Shown one piece after another: positions 1-9,451 of a stretch of DNA of 64,000 nucleotides. The stretch is from an uncultured Deferribacterales bacterium (lineage in GTDB: Bacteria > Chrysiogenota > Deferribacteres > Deferribacterales > Mucispirillaceae). The stretch spans positions 1-64,000 of the forward strand of contig CANTXF010000063.1 of assembly GCA_947853665.1 (NCBI GenBank), given 5' to 3'. Below the pieces are notes generated by a model. The model did not search any database and was not told the DNA's origin. It was given only the letters and a program-made list of their open reading frames with translations. A program made the position numbers and the translations under genes. The number at the start of each line of letters is the position of its first letter. The first letter of the stretch is position 1.

Positions 1-296
1 CACAAACTGACCTATTCTTATGTCAAATATCAATCACGCCGCTTAAAGCATTCCTGCCTGCCGCGACCCCCTCTCTCAAGGGAGGGTTAATCTAGTACAT
101 CTTAATTCTTTTGTCAAGAAAAAATTAAAAGTTTTTTCTCCGCCGCCAACAACCGGATAATCTCTTCGTTCTCAACGATTCATACCCCCGTCACCAGCAG
201 CTATATTAAACTTTCAAAAATCCCCAAAAAAACAAGACGCACCGCACATGGGCCAAACAAAGACGCCCATATAATAAGCGCCGCCTCTCGCCCATA
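1..296. other. Gene-free left edge
   Basis: No convincing gene was found here. The stretch is AT-rich and irregular, with a short CCCTC/GGGAGG inverted repeat near position 70-88 that lacks a U-run. The only reading frame reaching into it, at 201-401 on the minus strand, has no family likeness and overlaps the end of the neighbouring glycosyltransferase. Confidence 0.4.
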
Positions 297-316
297 TAAA
301 ACCCGGCAGCGCCGGG
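297..316 (-). terminator. Rho-independent terminator of the GT2 gene
   Basis: CCCGGC at 302-307 pairs with GCCGGG at 311-316 around a 3-nt loop. Read on the minus strand the stem is followed by TTTTAT, and it sits about 30 nt past the stop of the leftward glycosyltransferase gene. The U-run is short, so termination may be partial. Confidence 0.5.
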
Positions 317-348
317 AACAAACTTCTAACAAATACATACCCATATTG

Positions 349-1383
349 TCAAGAACTTTTATAAAAAAATTGAAAAAATCTCCCAAACACTCCGTAAACA
401 ACGTTGCGGTATAAACGCATAACCTTGAAAAAATAACCGTAGCGGCCCCGGGATAAAAAAAACTGAAAACGCGAATACCAGCTTCTTAACCATGACGGAG
501 AAATAGAATCGTCAAGGCGGAGTTCAAGGAGACGTCCCTTTATAGGCTCTATAATCTCAACGACCTCTCCGGCGGATAATCTTTTAAACGGCGTCGCCCC
601 GAAGGTCTTGCCCATGATCTCCTTGGCAAGCTCATTATTATAATAGCTTTCGTAAATATCATAAACGCCGTGGCGCCTCAGCAGCTTATCGACCAGCTCA
701 AATGCAAGAAGGTTCTTTTTAACGCTTTTAAAAGAAGACGCGCCGCTTGCCTGCCCCGCCCGTCCCTGGCGATAATAATAGCAGGACTTATCAGTTACCG
801 ATACGGAGCCGGAAAGCAGAAGCATCTCCACAAAAAAGGGCCAATCCTCCACGGCTTCCACACTTTCGTCAAAGCGTACGTTGTTATCCTCGATAATCCG
901 CCGGGAATATATGCGGGACCAGACAACCCGCTCTCCGAATAATATACGCTTGTCGTCTCCATTATATACTCCCGGTCCGAAACCGTATATTTTCGGTTTT
1001 ATTTTGCCGCCGTCCCAATAACCTGCAAACGGGGCGATACCCATTTCGCAGCCGCTTCCCTCCCCCACGCATTCATACAGGGCCATTAAATGATCGGAGG
1101 ACGCAAGATCGTCGTTATCCATAAAAACGATATAATCGCCGCAAGCCCTTTTCAGGCCCTCGTTGCGGGCGTTGCATATACCCTTTTTATCCAGCTTAAA
1201 CAGCTTTATCCTGCTGTCCTTCAAGGCATATCCCTCGGCAACCTCGTACGTGTTGTCCGAAGAAAAATTTTCCATCAGCAAAATTTCATAATCGCCGAAT
1301 GTCTGGGCAATAAGGCTGTCCAGACACTGGGGCAAATAATGCTCGCTGTTGTGAACCGGTATAATAACGCTGATTTTAGGCAT
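349..1383 (-). CDS. Family 2 glycosyltransferase
   Basis: This 344-residue protein probably transfers a sugar from a nucleotide-sugar donor onto a growing surface glycan at the cytoplasmic face. It opens with the GT-A fold signature ISVIIPVHN and continues with FSSDNT around residue 42 and the donor/metal-binding FMDNDD near residue 88. The C-terminus carries basic and aromatic residues that could contact the membrane. The start is preceded by GGGTGGGAGT. It is transcribed leftward and separated by 138 bp from the RgpF-like gene. Donor and acceptor cannot be told from sequence. Confidence 0.85.
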   Translation of the reverse strand: MPKISVIIPVHNSEHYLPQCLDSLIAQTFGDYEILLMENFSSDNTYEVAEGYALKDSRIKLFKLDKKGICNARNEGLKRACGDYIVFMDNDDLASSDHLMALYECVGEGSGCEMGIAPFAGYWDGGKIKPKIYGFGPGVYNGDDKRILFGERVVWSRIYSRRIIEDNNVRFDESVEAVEDWPFFVEMLLLSGSVSVTDKSCYYYRQGRAGQASGASSFKSVKKNLLAFELVDKLLRRHGVYDIYESYYNNELAKEIMGKTFGATPFKRLSAGEVVEIIEPIKGRLLELRLDDSISPSWLRSWYSRFQFFLSRGRYGYFFKVMRLYRNVVYGVFGRFFQFFYKSS

Positions 1384-1521
1384 ACTCCCACCCGCATTTT
1401 AAATCATAGCAAATATAATGCGACCGCGCCGCCTTAAGGTAACTTATAATAATGGCAAAATTCAGGCGAGGCCGTTCGTTATCGCGGCGAACTTCCGCCG
1501 CATATTATATTTAGTGAGCGT

Positions 1522-2454
1522 TTATGAAAACGACGGTATGGAATCTCCGTACCGGTCGGCAAAAGTAATCCCCAAGACTCTTATAAGAGTGCGTTTTCTG
1601 CCTAAGCGAACATCAAACAGCCATTTGCCAAACTGCTTTAACGCATACGAAAAGGCCGCGGCTCTGTAGCCTGAGCTTTTATAAAAATCTTCCGGGACGC
1701 CTTCTCCCCTTAAATAAGTCTTTATAAGCCCCGTGTCGTACCCGGAATATTTATTAAAGCAACTCTCCCAATTAACGAGGCTTTCCCTTAACGCAAACTT
1801 ATCCGTCTCCGTAAAACTGAGCTTTTTGATAAACGGACTGCCTGTTTTTAAAAGCGTGGCATATTTATCATAAGCGCCGATAGAGCCTTTCAAGAGCTTG
1901 GCGCATTTAAAGCCAGAATCCTCCAACGCTCCGGTAAGCACGGATTCATATTTTTCTATAATCTCGGATTTACCGGCAGCTTCCACGGAATCTATAAATT
2001 TTTTAAAAGTATCCGATAAGAAAACCTTTTTCTTAAGCACAATAAAATAGCTTTGAAGATGACGCCGCCCCTTATGCCCTTCCGTAATTCCCCAAAAATC
2101 GCACCCGAAAGCATCCGCTTTGTTGAAAATGGGCATCAGCGGGTATACGGGGCCGAAGCAGGAATCGTTGCATAAGATCATCTCATCATACTGACGCAGA
2201 GCCTCCCAGCCTATCCAGCGGATCAGCTCCTTCCAGGAGCCGAAATCATAGCTTCCGTGCCTTCTCCCCTCGCCGTACCTGACATACGGAAAAAGCTTTT
2301 TAAGCTCCTCCGGTTTCATTTCGCAATCGGCATAGTAATATACGTCGGCAATTTCTGACAGTTCCTTTACATAATACAGCACGTAATCCGCTACGCAGCC
2401 GCCTCTGTCGTAGCCGGCGAAAAGGCAAACGCGTTTTACCGATAGTTGTTCCAT
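1522..2454 (-). CDS. Rhamnan-synthesis RgpF-family protein
   Basis: This 310-residue protein resembles the RgpF family (PF05045), glycosyltransferases first described in rhamnose-glucose polysaccharide synthesis. Typical features are the early VCLFAGYD strand, VADYVLYYVKEL, the YDFGSWKE segment near residue 68, and the ILCNDSCFGP motif near residue 93. These are usually found in cell-surface polysaccharide clusters. It lies head-to-head with the GT8 gene at 2533, so a shared 78-bp intergenic region probably holds both promoters. Rhamnose as the actual sugar is an assumption from the family name. Confidence 0.75.
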   Translation of the reverse strand: MEQLSVKRVCLFAGYDRGGCVADYVLYYVKELSEIADVYYYADCEMKPEELKKLFPYVRYGEGRRHGSYDFGSWKELIRWIGWEALRQYDEMILCNDSCFGPVYPLMPIFNKADAFGCDFWGITEGHKGRRHLQSYFIVLKKKVFLSDTFKKFIDSVEAAGKSEIIEKYESVLTGALEDSGFKCAKLLKGSIGAYDKYATLLKTGSPFIKKLSFTETDKFALRESLVNWESCFNKYSGYDTGLIKTYLRGEGVPEDFYKSSGYRAAAFSYALKQFGKWLFDVRLGRKRTLIRVLGITFADRYGDSIPSFS

Positions 2455-2480
2455 ATAAGCACAGCCGCCTTTATATAAAG

Positions 2481-2509
2481 TTGCAAAAAATACGTTTCTA
2501 TAATACTAT
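2481..2509 (+). promoter_or_regulatory. Sigma70-like promoter for the GT8 gene
   Basis: TTGCAA at 2481-2486 and TACTAT at 2504-2509 are separated by 17 bp and lie about 25 bp before the GT8 start at 2533. A possible SD (AAGGA) follows. This is inferred from consensus matching only. Confidence 0.45.
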
Positions 2510-2532
2510 CTGAAAAAAGGAAATACAGCCAT

Positions 2533-3504
2533 ATGAAACGCAACGCAATAGTTTTCGCCTGCGACAGGAATTTTTTATTTACCTTATCGACCGCTTTGCT
2601 GAGCCTTAAAGAAAATTCCCCCAAAGCCGCCGGGCAAGCCGATATTATAATTTTTCAACAGGGCCTGACAAAAGAGGACGAAGCGTTTCTGAACAGAATA
2701 CTGCCTTGTAAAATTATCGAATATAAGTTTGCCGTCAATACAAATTTCGAACATGAAAATTTTAAAAAATTCACGCAGCTTACATTCGCCAGGTACGACC
2801 TTTTCCCCATGCTGGACACATACAAAAAAGCCCTTTATATAGACGTGGACATTATGATAACCGGCGAGCTCGACAATATCTTCAGGAGCTACGGGGATAA
2901 ATCGGGCATCGCTATGTGCAAGGACACGCAGAAGGGCCTTACAAAAATCACTAAAAATTTTATAAAACCTCTTTCGCATTACGATATGACCGCGGATAAT
3001 TTTAACGCCGGCGTAACCCTGTACTGCGACAATATAAAAAATCGTGAAAACCTGCGCATGTGGTGCTACGAACGAACCGCCGAATGGCTGGAAAACTTAA
3101 TATGCCCCGACCAGGGCGTCGTAAATATACTTGCACAGGAGTTCGGCATAGAAATCGAGGAAATGCCGGACATCTATAACTGTACGCCATCCAATAACAA
3201 ATACTACGACAAATGGAAAACCGACGTGGCCGTTTACCACTGCGCGGGAGGCGGAGTCCGCTTCTGGCGGTATTCTTACGACAGCCGGTGGGAAAAATAT
3301 TACAGGCAGTATCTCGATATGGGCGGGGAGCCTTATATAAATAACGATAAGCCCTGGCGGAAATTCATAAAAAAGCATAATCTCGGCAGGTTTGATTTTT
3401 TTGACAGATCGCCCAACCCCAACGTCCATCCCGGCCGTTTTTTAAAGTATCTTATAACGTATCCCTATTTTCGCCTCTTCCGCGGCAGGCCCGGCAAACC
3501 GTAA
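2533..3504 (+). CDS. Family 8 glycosyltransferase
   Basis: This 323-residue protein has the GT8 (LgtC/GspA-like) layout. FACDRNF near residue 8 matches the nucleotide-binding start, and YIDVDIM near residue 114 carries the DxD metal-binding motif. NFNAGV near residue 157 and VAVYHCAGG near residue 235 match the later active-site segments. Members are retaining galactosyl- or glucosyltransferases of lipopolysaccharide and other glycans. It is the first of two rightward genes that run opposite to the rest of the glycan cluster. The ATG has an upstream AAGGA. Confidence 0.85.
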   Translation: MKRNAIVFACDRNFLFTLSTALLSLKENSPKAAGQADIIIFQQGLTKEDEAFLNRILPCKIIEYKFAVNTNFEHENFKKFTQLTFARYDLFPMLDTYKKALYIDVDIMITGELDNIFRSYGDKSGIAMCKDTQKGLTKITKNFIKPLSHYDMTADNFNAGVTLYCDNIKNRENLRMWCYERTAEWLENLICPDQGVVNILAQEFGIEIEEMPDIYNCTPSNNKYYDKWKTDVAVYHCAGGGVRFWRYSYDSRWEKYYRQYLDMGGEPYINNDKPWRKFIKKHNLGRFDFFDRSPNPNVHPGRFLKYLITYPYFRLFRGRPGKP

Positions 3505-3538
3505 TCATACATCCGGCCTTAACAGACGGTATCAACTA

Positions 3539-4606
3539 ATGGAGAAAAACGTGAAACAGACAGAAGGCCTCTATTCGATCTGCTGCCTTTCATATAACCA
3601 TGGAAAATTTATAAAACAGGCGATTGAAAGCATAATCCGGCAGGATTATAAAAATATAGAAATCATCGCCCTCGACGACGGTTCATCCGATAACAGCGCG
3701 GATATACTTAAATCTCTGGCTAAAACTGCCGGAGTACCGATGAAAGTTATCTGTCAACCTAATTCCGGAAATATCGGAGCTAATTTTAACAGGCTGTTTG
3801 CCGAATCGTCAGGGCAGTTCGTAACCTTTACGTCCCTTGACGACAGAATGATCCCGGATACTTTTTTAAAGAAAATAAATATTTTAAAAAACGATACCAA
3901 CGCGGCTTTCGTAGCCCCGTCGCTTATCAAGCGCATAGACGAATCGGACAATATCGACCATAAACTCTGCAAATCCCCGGTATACGACAGACGCGACCTG
4001 ACTCCGCAGGTTCTGCTTGAGCTGCTGTATCAGCATACCTGCGACTTTTATATCCAGGGGGCAATTTTCAGACGCAGTATTATAGAAAAATGCGGCGGCT
4101 TCGACGAGAACCAGATAGCGGACGATCTTGTTCTGGAATCTAGGATATTTAAATATATGGAAAATAATCCCGGATTAACTTTCCATATACTGGACGAACC
4201 GGGATTTTATTACAGGATACATTCGTCCAACTCTCATAAAATTAAAGACAGACAGCTAAAAAGCATGATTACATATTATAAAGAATACTGGCCCGACAGG
4301 GAGCCGTCGCCCGCCTTTATAAAAATCGTTCTCGAAAGCATAGGGCAAAGAAACATAAACGATATTTTCAATATATTTTACCTGGACGAATACATGAAAA
4401 ATATACTGTGCGGCAACAGACAGGTTCAGGACGCCATAGCTTTCGCATACGAACGCGGCGGCACGCAATACGGCGCCAGATACAAAAAAATCGAACTCCC
4501 GCTGTTCAGACTGGAAAAATATAAAGATATAGACGCCGGTAAAAAATATTTCGTAATCAATATACTGGGGCTGAAGTTTTCTTTTTCCAGAAAATACACG
4601 AAATAG
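3539..4606 (+). CDS. Family 2 glycosyltransferase
   Basis: This 355-residue GT2 enzyme has a CCLSYNHGKF start, the ALDDGSSDNS nucleotide-binding motif near residue 45, and TSLDDR near residue 96 where most relatives have a DxD. It follows the GT8 gene after 34 bp, probably in one transcript, and ends 9 bp from the convergent aminotransferase gene. The C-terminal residues KYFVINILGLKFSFS resemble the tail found on several surface-glycan transferases. The sugar specificity is unknown. Confidence 0.85.
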   Translation: MEKNVKQTEGLYSICCLSYNHGKFIKQAIESIIRQDYKNIEIIALDDGSSDNSADILKSLAKTAGVPMKVICQPNSGNIGANFNRLFAESSGQFVTFTSLDDRMIPDTFLKKINILKNDTNAAFVAPSLIKRIDESDNIDHKLCKSPVYDRRDLTPQVLLELLYQHTCDFYIQGAIFRRSIIEKCGGFDENQIADDLVLESRIFKYMENNPGLTFHILDEPGFYYRIHSSNSHKIKDRQLKSMITYYKEYWPDREPSPAFIKIVLESIGQRNINDIFNIFYLDEYMKNILCGNRQVQDAIAFAYERGGTQYGARYKKIELPLFRLEKYKDIDAGKKYFVINILGLKFSFSRKYTK

Positions 4607-4615
4607 AATCCGGGA

Positions 4616-5701
4616 TTAAAAGCCGTTTACAGCTTCGATAATTTTATCCTGCTCGTTTTTCTCTATAACTGGCGATATGGGGATGCTTAGTATACTTTCG
4701 TGTATTTTGCAGCTAATGGGAAACTCTCCCGCGATAGCGCCTTTGTAACATTCCTGCTTATGCGGAGGCACGGGATAGTGGATAAGGGTTTCGATACCTT
4801 TATCGGCCAGATATTTTTGCAGGCGATCCCGCTCGGAGGACAGTACGGCAAAAATATGATAAACATGCCTGCCTTCTTTGCTTTCAAAAGGCAGCGTTAT
4901 TTTATCGTTTCTGATATTTTCTTTATAATAGGCGGCGGCCTCAATCCTGCGTTCGTTATCCTTTTCCAGATACTTCAGCTTTACGTCCAGCATGGCGGCC
5001 TGTATTTCATCCAGCCTGGAGTTTATTCCCGGATAAATATTTTCATATTTTTTGCGAGAGCCGTAATTACCAATGGCTTTTACTTTTTTCGCCAAATCGG
5101 GGTCGTTTGTGGTAACGGCTCCGCCGTCTCCCAAACAGCCGAGGTTTTTTCCGGGATAAAAGGAAAAGCCCGCGGCGTCTCCAAGATTGCCGGCCTTCGC
5201 TCCCTTATGAAGCGCGCCGTGGGCCTGGGCCGCATCCTCGATAAGTTTTAAACCGTATTTATCCGTTATTTTCCTGATAGCGGAAATATCCGCAGTCTGC
5301 CCATAGAGATGAACGGTCATAACGGCTTTAGTTTTAGACGTTATTTTTTCTTCAATAAGAGAAGGGTCTATATTATAAGTCCTGATATCCGGCTCCACGA
5401 GAACAGGAACGCACCCGCACTGCGTTATCGCCAGAATGGTGGCGATGTATGTGTTTGCAGGGACTATTATTTCATCCCCGTTTCCGAAGCCGTAGCCCAT
5501 TATGATAAGGCGCAGGGCATCCAGGCCGTTTGCCGTTCCCACGCAGTATTTTGAACCGCAGTAAGCGGCGAAGTTATTACAAAACCTTTCATTTTCAGCG
5601 CCCAGCAAATATCTGCCGCTGTCGATCACCCTTTTTACGGCCTCATCCAGCTCGCTTCTATACCGTTCGTTAATTTTATGCAAATCCAAAAATTTTATCA
5701 T
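4616..5701 (-). CDS. DegT/DnrJ/EryC1-type sugar aminotransferase (FdtB/QdtB-like)
   Basis: This 361-residue PLP enzyme belongs to the DegT/DnrJ/EryC1/StrS family. It should install the 3-amino group on a dTDP-3-keto-6-deoxyhexose. Visible motifs are IVPANTYIA near residue 79, EDAAQAHGA near residue 155, and the PLP lysine in FYPGKNLG (K185). Directly upstream lie a hexapeptide acyltransferase and a FdtA/QdtA-type ketoisomerase, the same trio used to make dTDP-Fuc3NAc or dTDP-Qui3NAc. Galacto versus gluco configuration cannot be decided here. The dTDP-glucose synthase and dehydratase are not in the window. Confidence 0.85.
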   Translation of the reverse strand: MIKFLDLHKINERYRSELDEAVKRVIDSGRYLLGAENERFCNNFAAYCGSKYCVGTANGLDALRLIIMGYGFGNGDEIIVPANTYIATILAITQCGCVPVLVEPDIRTYNIDPSLIEEKITSKTKAVMTVHLYGQTADISAIRKITDKYGLKLIEDAAQAHGALHKGAKAGNLGDAAGFSFYPGKNLGCLGDGGAVTTNDPDLAKKVKAIGNYGSRKKYENIYPGINSRLDEIQAAMLDVKLKYLEKDNERRIEAAAYYKENIRNDKITLPFESKEGRHVYHIFAVLSSERDRLQKYLADKGIETLIHYPVPPHKQECYKGAIAGEFPISCKIHESILSIPISPVIEKNEQDKIIEAVNGF

Positions 5702-5711
5702 ACATGCTTCC

Positions 5712-6194
5712 TTATGAATTCTTTTCGCGGACGCTGATTATCGGAGTTACATCGGGTTTAATTTCATTTTTGTACAGACAGTTAGCGGGAACATCCCTGG
5801 TAACTATGCTGCCTGCTGCTATCATAGAGTTTTCACCTATGGTAATACCGGGGAGAATGGTAGCGTTAGCGCCTATCGACGCGCCTTTTTTAACGACCGT
5901 TTTCATAAAAATGTCGGGATAGCGCTTCGAACGGGGAAATTTGTCGTTGGTAAAAGTTACGTTCGGGCCTATAAAAACGTTGTCCTCCAGCTCAACCCCG
6001 TCCCATAGCTGAACCCCGCACTTTACCGTAACATTGTTTCCGATTTTTACGTCGTTCTCAATAAACACATTGGCGCATATATTGCAGCCGCTTCCGATAA
6101 CGGCCTTTTCAAGCACTACGCAAAACTGCCAGATCTTTGTGCCGCGCCCTATATTTTTACATTGAACGTCTGACAGCGGATGAATAAAAACCAT
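5712..6194 (-). CDS. Hexapeptide-repeat sugar N-acyltransferase (FdtC/QdtC-like)
   Basis: This 160-residue left-handed beta-helix protein contains repeated hexapeptide turns such as [18 protein letters not shown] and [13 protein letters not shown]. It probably acylates the 3-amino group made by the neighbouring aminotransferase, giving a 3-acetamido-3,6-dideoxyhexose. The gene starts 7 nt after the fdtA stop. The G9 tract at 6205-6213 sits where a ribosome-binding site would be expected, and in one slipped frame this gene would be fused to fdtA. Confidence 0.85.
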   Translation of the reverse strand: MVFIHPLSDVQCKNIGRGTKIWQFCVVLEKAVIGSGCNICANVFIENDVKIGNNVTVKCGVQLWDGVELEDNVFIGPNVTFTNDKFPRSKRYPDIFMKTVVKKGASIGANATILPGITIGENSMIAAGSIVTRDVPANCLYKNEIKPDVTPIISVREKNS

Positions 6195-6201
6195 AGAGAG
6201 C

Positions 6202-6633
6202 TTACCCCCCCCCTCTCTCCAAAGATTTTATAAACTCCCCATAATCCCTTATATATTCTTCCGGCTTATAATAATCGCTTGCGATAACCATCAAAACGCA
6301 GCCCTGAGAAAAATTGAACATTTCGCGCCACATATTTTTTCCGATATATAACGCGAATTCCGGAGAACTAAGCTCGAACACTTCCTCTTTCCTGCCGTCG
6401 TCAACTTTTATTTTGCAGGAACCGCTCACGCATATCAGCATCTGTTCAAGGCTTTTATGGGCGTGAAAGCCCCTGGGCACGTTCCGCTTCGTATCGTATA
6501 TATAATAAACCCTTTTTATATCGAAAGGAACGTTATGCCCCATTTCAAGGGCCACAAGGCTTCCTCTTTCATCGCCGAAAGATTTCAATTCGATTATACG
6601 GCAATTATCCACAACGCCTTCCTTCGGCCCCAA
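6202..6633 (-). CDS. dTDP-4-oxo-6-deoxyhexose 3,4-ketoisomerase (FdtA/QdtA/WxcM-like)
   Basis: This 143-residue cupin resembles FdtA/QdtA, which move the keto group of dTDP-4-keto-6-deoxyglucose from C4 to C3. The family signature [12 protein letters not shown] near residue 53 supplies the active-site histidines, followed by [12 protein letters not shown]. The last three codons are an uninterrupted G9 run encoding Gly-Gly-Gly before TAA, an unusual tail. A one-base loss would remove the stop and continue in frame into the acyltransferase gene. The gene is in a leftward operon with the O-acetylation genes. Confidence 0.85.
   Translation of the reverse strand: MGPKEGVVDNCRIIELKSFGDERGSLVALEMGHNVPFDIKRVYYIYDTKRNVPRGFHAHKSLEQMLICVSGSCKIKVDDGRKEEVFELSSPEFALYIGKNMWREMFNFSQGCVLMVIASDYYKPEEYIRDYGEFIKSLERGGG
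6205..6213. repeat. C9/G9 homopolymer at the fdtA/fdtC junction
   Basis: Nine consecutive C on the plus strand (G9 in the gene sense) encode the terminal Gly-Gly-Gly of the ketoisomerase. Only two other nine-base C runs were noticed in the window; the next longest noticed is C7 at 15951-15957. G8 would read through in frame into the acyltransferase, while G10 shifts into a third frame. Confidence 0.9.
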
Positions 6634-6664
6634 TTAAATATCGGCCGGGCCGCGGCCCCGCCGG

Positions 6665-8002
6665 TTAAAGCTTGCCGGCTTCCAACTCTTCGTATCTTAT
6701 ATCCCCGTCCATAATATAGGGAACATACTTTTCAAGTATCTGCCATACAATAATATCCGGCTTATAGTCAACGATTTCTTTCTCATAAACGAGCGGAGAC
6801 GCTTTGTAAAACCAGACGCTTTTAACCTCGGAAGCCCCTTCATATATAAAGGGCTTCATCGCTCCCATAAAAGAATCGTGAAACAGCATGATTTTCAGAC
6901 CGCCGGTATTTGAGGTTTTGTAATGGCCCATTATATGCTTATAAGGGTCCGTCTCGACTATCGTTTCAACCGCCACTGGGTCTTTTATACAAAATTCGTT
7001 AGTAACGGGAAACTTATAGCCGTAAGCTGCGAGCATATCGGTAAGGTCGTGTTTATCGCTTTTAGCGTCGCACCTGTAAAGATCGCCAGGCTCAACGGGC
7101 TCGAAGGAAGGATGGTCTTTCTTAATGGCCGACGCCAGTTTAGCGTAAGCAAAATATGCTCCCACAGACGTCCAGTGAGTATCCTCTTTATAAAAAAGAG
7201 AATATTCCTTTTTACGCTCCTCAAATTCATCCAGCATATCAATAAAAGAGATATCCGTATGCTCTTTTATATAATCCCCTATAAGCCGGTAGGAGGCAGG
7301 CTTTTCCAATCGTTTTATAAAATCGGGATAGAACTCAGGATACACGGTGGCTTTGTTGGGAGGCATAACAAAATATATGTCAATACCGTTAAGGCGGCAA
7401 AAATCTTTAAGCCTGTCAATATGCTTTTTAAGCTCCCGGAAATGTTCCGGCCCGAAATCAATCAGCCCCTGATAATTAGCCACGGTATCGTAATCGCCGT
7501 TATAAAAAAGCCAGTCCTTTTTGCCAACGATAACCGTCCGTTTAATATTGACGCCGTCAAGCATATAGGGGCGCACAAAGCCGTACAGCCAGCAGGCCCG
7601 CTCCCTCAGGCCCACCCGGTCGTCCATATACTTATTAAACTCTTCCGGAAAACGCTCATGAAAAGGGTTATGCCGCGGAAATTCTGCCAAAACCCTTTTC
7701 TCTCTTTCCGATATTTTGCCGGTAATATTCATCCCCGCGGCGGAACCAAACAAAAAAACGCCTATAAAAACGATAAAAAATATCATACTTAAATCGTTTA
7801 TGGAATAACGGCGGTTTTTAATAATTTTTCCCGACGCTAAAAAAGATAAAAGAAAAACCGCCGCTCCCGCAAACGCTAAAATAAGCGAGCCGAAATCAAA
7901 CCCCCGGACAATACCGGAAAGATGAACGGCAAATATTATATACGCCGCCGATATGATGCTTATTACAAAAGCCAGCAATTTTCCGCCTGTAATTCTGCCC
8001 AT
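6665..8002 (-). CDS. AlgX/AlgJ-like SGNH-type O-acetylation protein, copy 1
   Basis: This 445-residue protein has two or three N-terminal membrane segments followed by an extracytoplasmic domain of the AlgX/AlgJ class. The catalytic signature is present: DTHWTSVG (Asp-x-His) near residue 279 and LFHDSF with the serine near residue 372. Such proteins pair with an MBOAT partner to add acetyl groups to exopolysaccharide outside the cytoplasm. It abuts the MBOAT gene (stop 8003) and is clearly related to the copy at 9668-10987, which lies on the other side of that gene. Confidence 0.85.
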   Translation of the reverse strand: MGRITGGKLLAFVISIISAAYIIFAVHLSGIVRGFDFGSLILAFAGAAVFLLSFLASGKIIKNRRYSINDLSMIFFIVFIGVFLFGSAAGMNITGKISEREKRVLAEFPRHNPFHERFPEEFNKYMDDRVGLRERACWLYGFVRPYMLDGVNIKRTVIVGKKDWLFYNGDYDTVANYQGLIDFGPEHFRELKKHIDRLKDFCRLNGIDIYFVMPPNKATVYPEFYPDFIKRLEKPASYRLIGDYIKEHTDISFIDMLDEFEERKKEYSLFYKEDTHWTSVGAYFAYAKLASAIKKDHPSFEPVEPGDLYRCDAKSDKHDLTDMLAAYGYKFPVTNEFCIKDPVAVETIVETDPYKHIMGHYKTSNTGGLKIMLFHDSFMGAMKPFIYEGASEVKSVWFYKASPLVYEKEIVDYKPDIIVWQILEKYVPYIMDGDIRYEELEAGKL

Positions 8003-9451
8003 CTAAAACCTGAAGTATATAAAAGGATTATAGCTCGAATTAGCCAAAACTACATATACTATCAAAAAAGACGCTATCAGCACCGTATTCTGAACTATCG
8101 TAAATGGCATACCGACAGGCTTGTAAGAAAAGGCGTCTATCCCCTTAAACAGAGTATTTTTCACAATGGGAGTAGAACCCGCGCAAGCCGCGAGCAATAT
8201 TAAAATAAACGGCGCGCTCGAAAATAAAACGCTTAAATCAAGCAGCTCCGTGCCGGAAAAACCGAGCCCGAACATAGCGGCAATATATTTTGCCGCATAG
8301 GATATGCTGTCCGAACGGAAAATAACCCAGCCGATTATTACGACGCACATAGTAACCGCCCACCGCACAAATTTCAGCTTCTGCCATTTATGCAGGCCGG
8401 TGATTTTTTCAACGACAAGAAAGAAACCGTGAAAAAGGCCCCATATCAAAAAGGTCCAGTTAGCGCCGTGCCAGATTCCGGTAACGGCAAAAACTATAAA
8501 AAGGTTGAGATACATTCTGGAAACCTTTACCCTGTTGCCTCCAAGAGGGATATAAACATAGTCCCTGAACCAGCTCGATAAAGAAATATGCCAGCGTCTC
8601 CAAAAATCAGTGATGCTTAGCGCGATATATGGATAGTTAAAGTTCAGGGGAAACTTAAAGCCCAGCATAAGGCCAAGGCCAATGGCCATGTCGGAATATC
8701 CGGAAAAGTCAAAATAAATCTGAAAAGTGTAGCACACGGCTCCGAGCCATGCCGTAAGCGCTGAAATATACTCCGGAGTCTGGCTGAAAACATCGTCTGC
8801 AATAATCGCCATATTATTGGCAAATAAAACTTTTTTTGCCAAGCCTATAATAAATATCTGTAGCCCCAGCGTAAACTGCCGTAAAGAGATATTCCTTTCG
8901 CTCTCAATATCGGCGGCTATGCTGTTATATCGAACGATAGGCCCGGCCACGAGCTGGGGAAACATGGAAATATACAGCGCCAGGTTTTTAAAATTTTTCT
9001 GAACCGGCGCTTCGCGGCGGTAAATATCCACCAGATAGGAAATGCTCTGGAAAATATAAAAAGATATACCTACGGGCAGGGCTATTTTAAGAACGCTCCA
9101 GCCGTCAAAGCCGATGCCGGTTATAAAATTATTGATATTATTGACGGCAAAAGCGAGATATTTAAAAATAAAAAGCACGAGAACGTTGGCGGCGATACCG
9201 GCGGCAAGGATTTTTTTCTTTAAATTCCCCCCCCCGCATTCTTTATCAGCTCTATCTATATATATGCCGAAAAAATAATTCATTATTATCACGCCAAGCA
9301 TAACAAGCAGATACTGGGGGCTGCCCCACATATAGAATATAAGGCTCATTACGAGAAGGAACATATTGCGGTGTTTATGGGGCAGCAGAAAATAAACAAG
9401 AATAGTAAAGGGAAAAAAGCATACGAGAAAAGTAAAAGAGCTGAATACCAT
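8003..9451 (-). CDS. MBOAT-family O-acetyltransferase (AlgI-like)
   Basis: This polytopic membrane protein of about 482 residues should move acetyl groups across the inner membrane for polysaccharide O-acetylation. The MBOAT histidine lies in TGIWHGANW (H328), and the upstream motifs FDFSGYSDMAIG and NFNYPYIALSITDFWRRWH are characteristic. The ATG at 9451 is preferred over the GTG at 9460: it gives the usual MVFSSFTFL start and has AGGTG six bases upstream. A G9 tract encodes Gly73-75. Loss or gain of one base would truncate the protein early, so expression may be phase variable. Confidence 0.9.
   Translation of the reverse strand: MVFSSFTFLVCFFPFTILVYFLLPHKHRNMFLLVMSLIFYMWGSPQYLLVMLGVIIMNYFFGIYIDRADKECGGGNLKKKILAAGIAANVLVLFIFKYLAFAVNNINNFITGIGFDGWSVLKIALPVGISFYIFQSISYLVDIYRREAPVQKNFKNLALYISMFPQLVAGPIVRYNSIAADIESERNISLRQFTLGLQIFIIGLAKKVLFANNMAIIADDVFSQTPEYISALTAWLGAVCYTFQIYFDFSGYSDMAIGLGLMLGFKFPLNFNYPYIALSITDFWRRWHISLSSWFRDYVYIPLGGNRVKVSRMYLNLFIVFAVTGIWHGANWTFLIWGLFHGFFLVVEKITGLHKWQKLKFVRWAVTMCVVIIGWVIFRSDSISYAAKYIAAMFGLGFSGTELLDLSVLFSSAPFILILLAACAGSTPIVKNTLFKGIDAFSYKPVGMPFTIVQNTVLIASFLIVYVVLANSSYNPFIYFRF
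9227..9235. repeat. C9/G9 homopolymer inside the MBOAT gene
   Basis: Nine C on the plus strand read as three glycine codons (residues 73-75) of the MBOAT acetyltransferase. With G8 the frame meets TAA two codons after the tract. With G10 it meets TAA about 22 codons later. Either change removes the catalytic histidine region. Confidence 0.9.

Noticed and set aside
6923-7792. 289-codon open frame opposite the first AlgX/J-like gene
   Set aside because: Antisense shadow; no motif.
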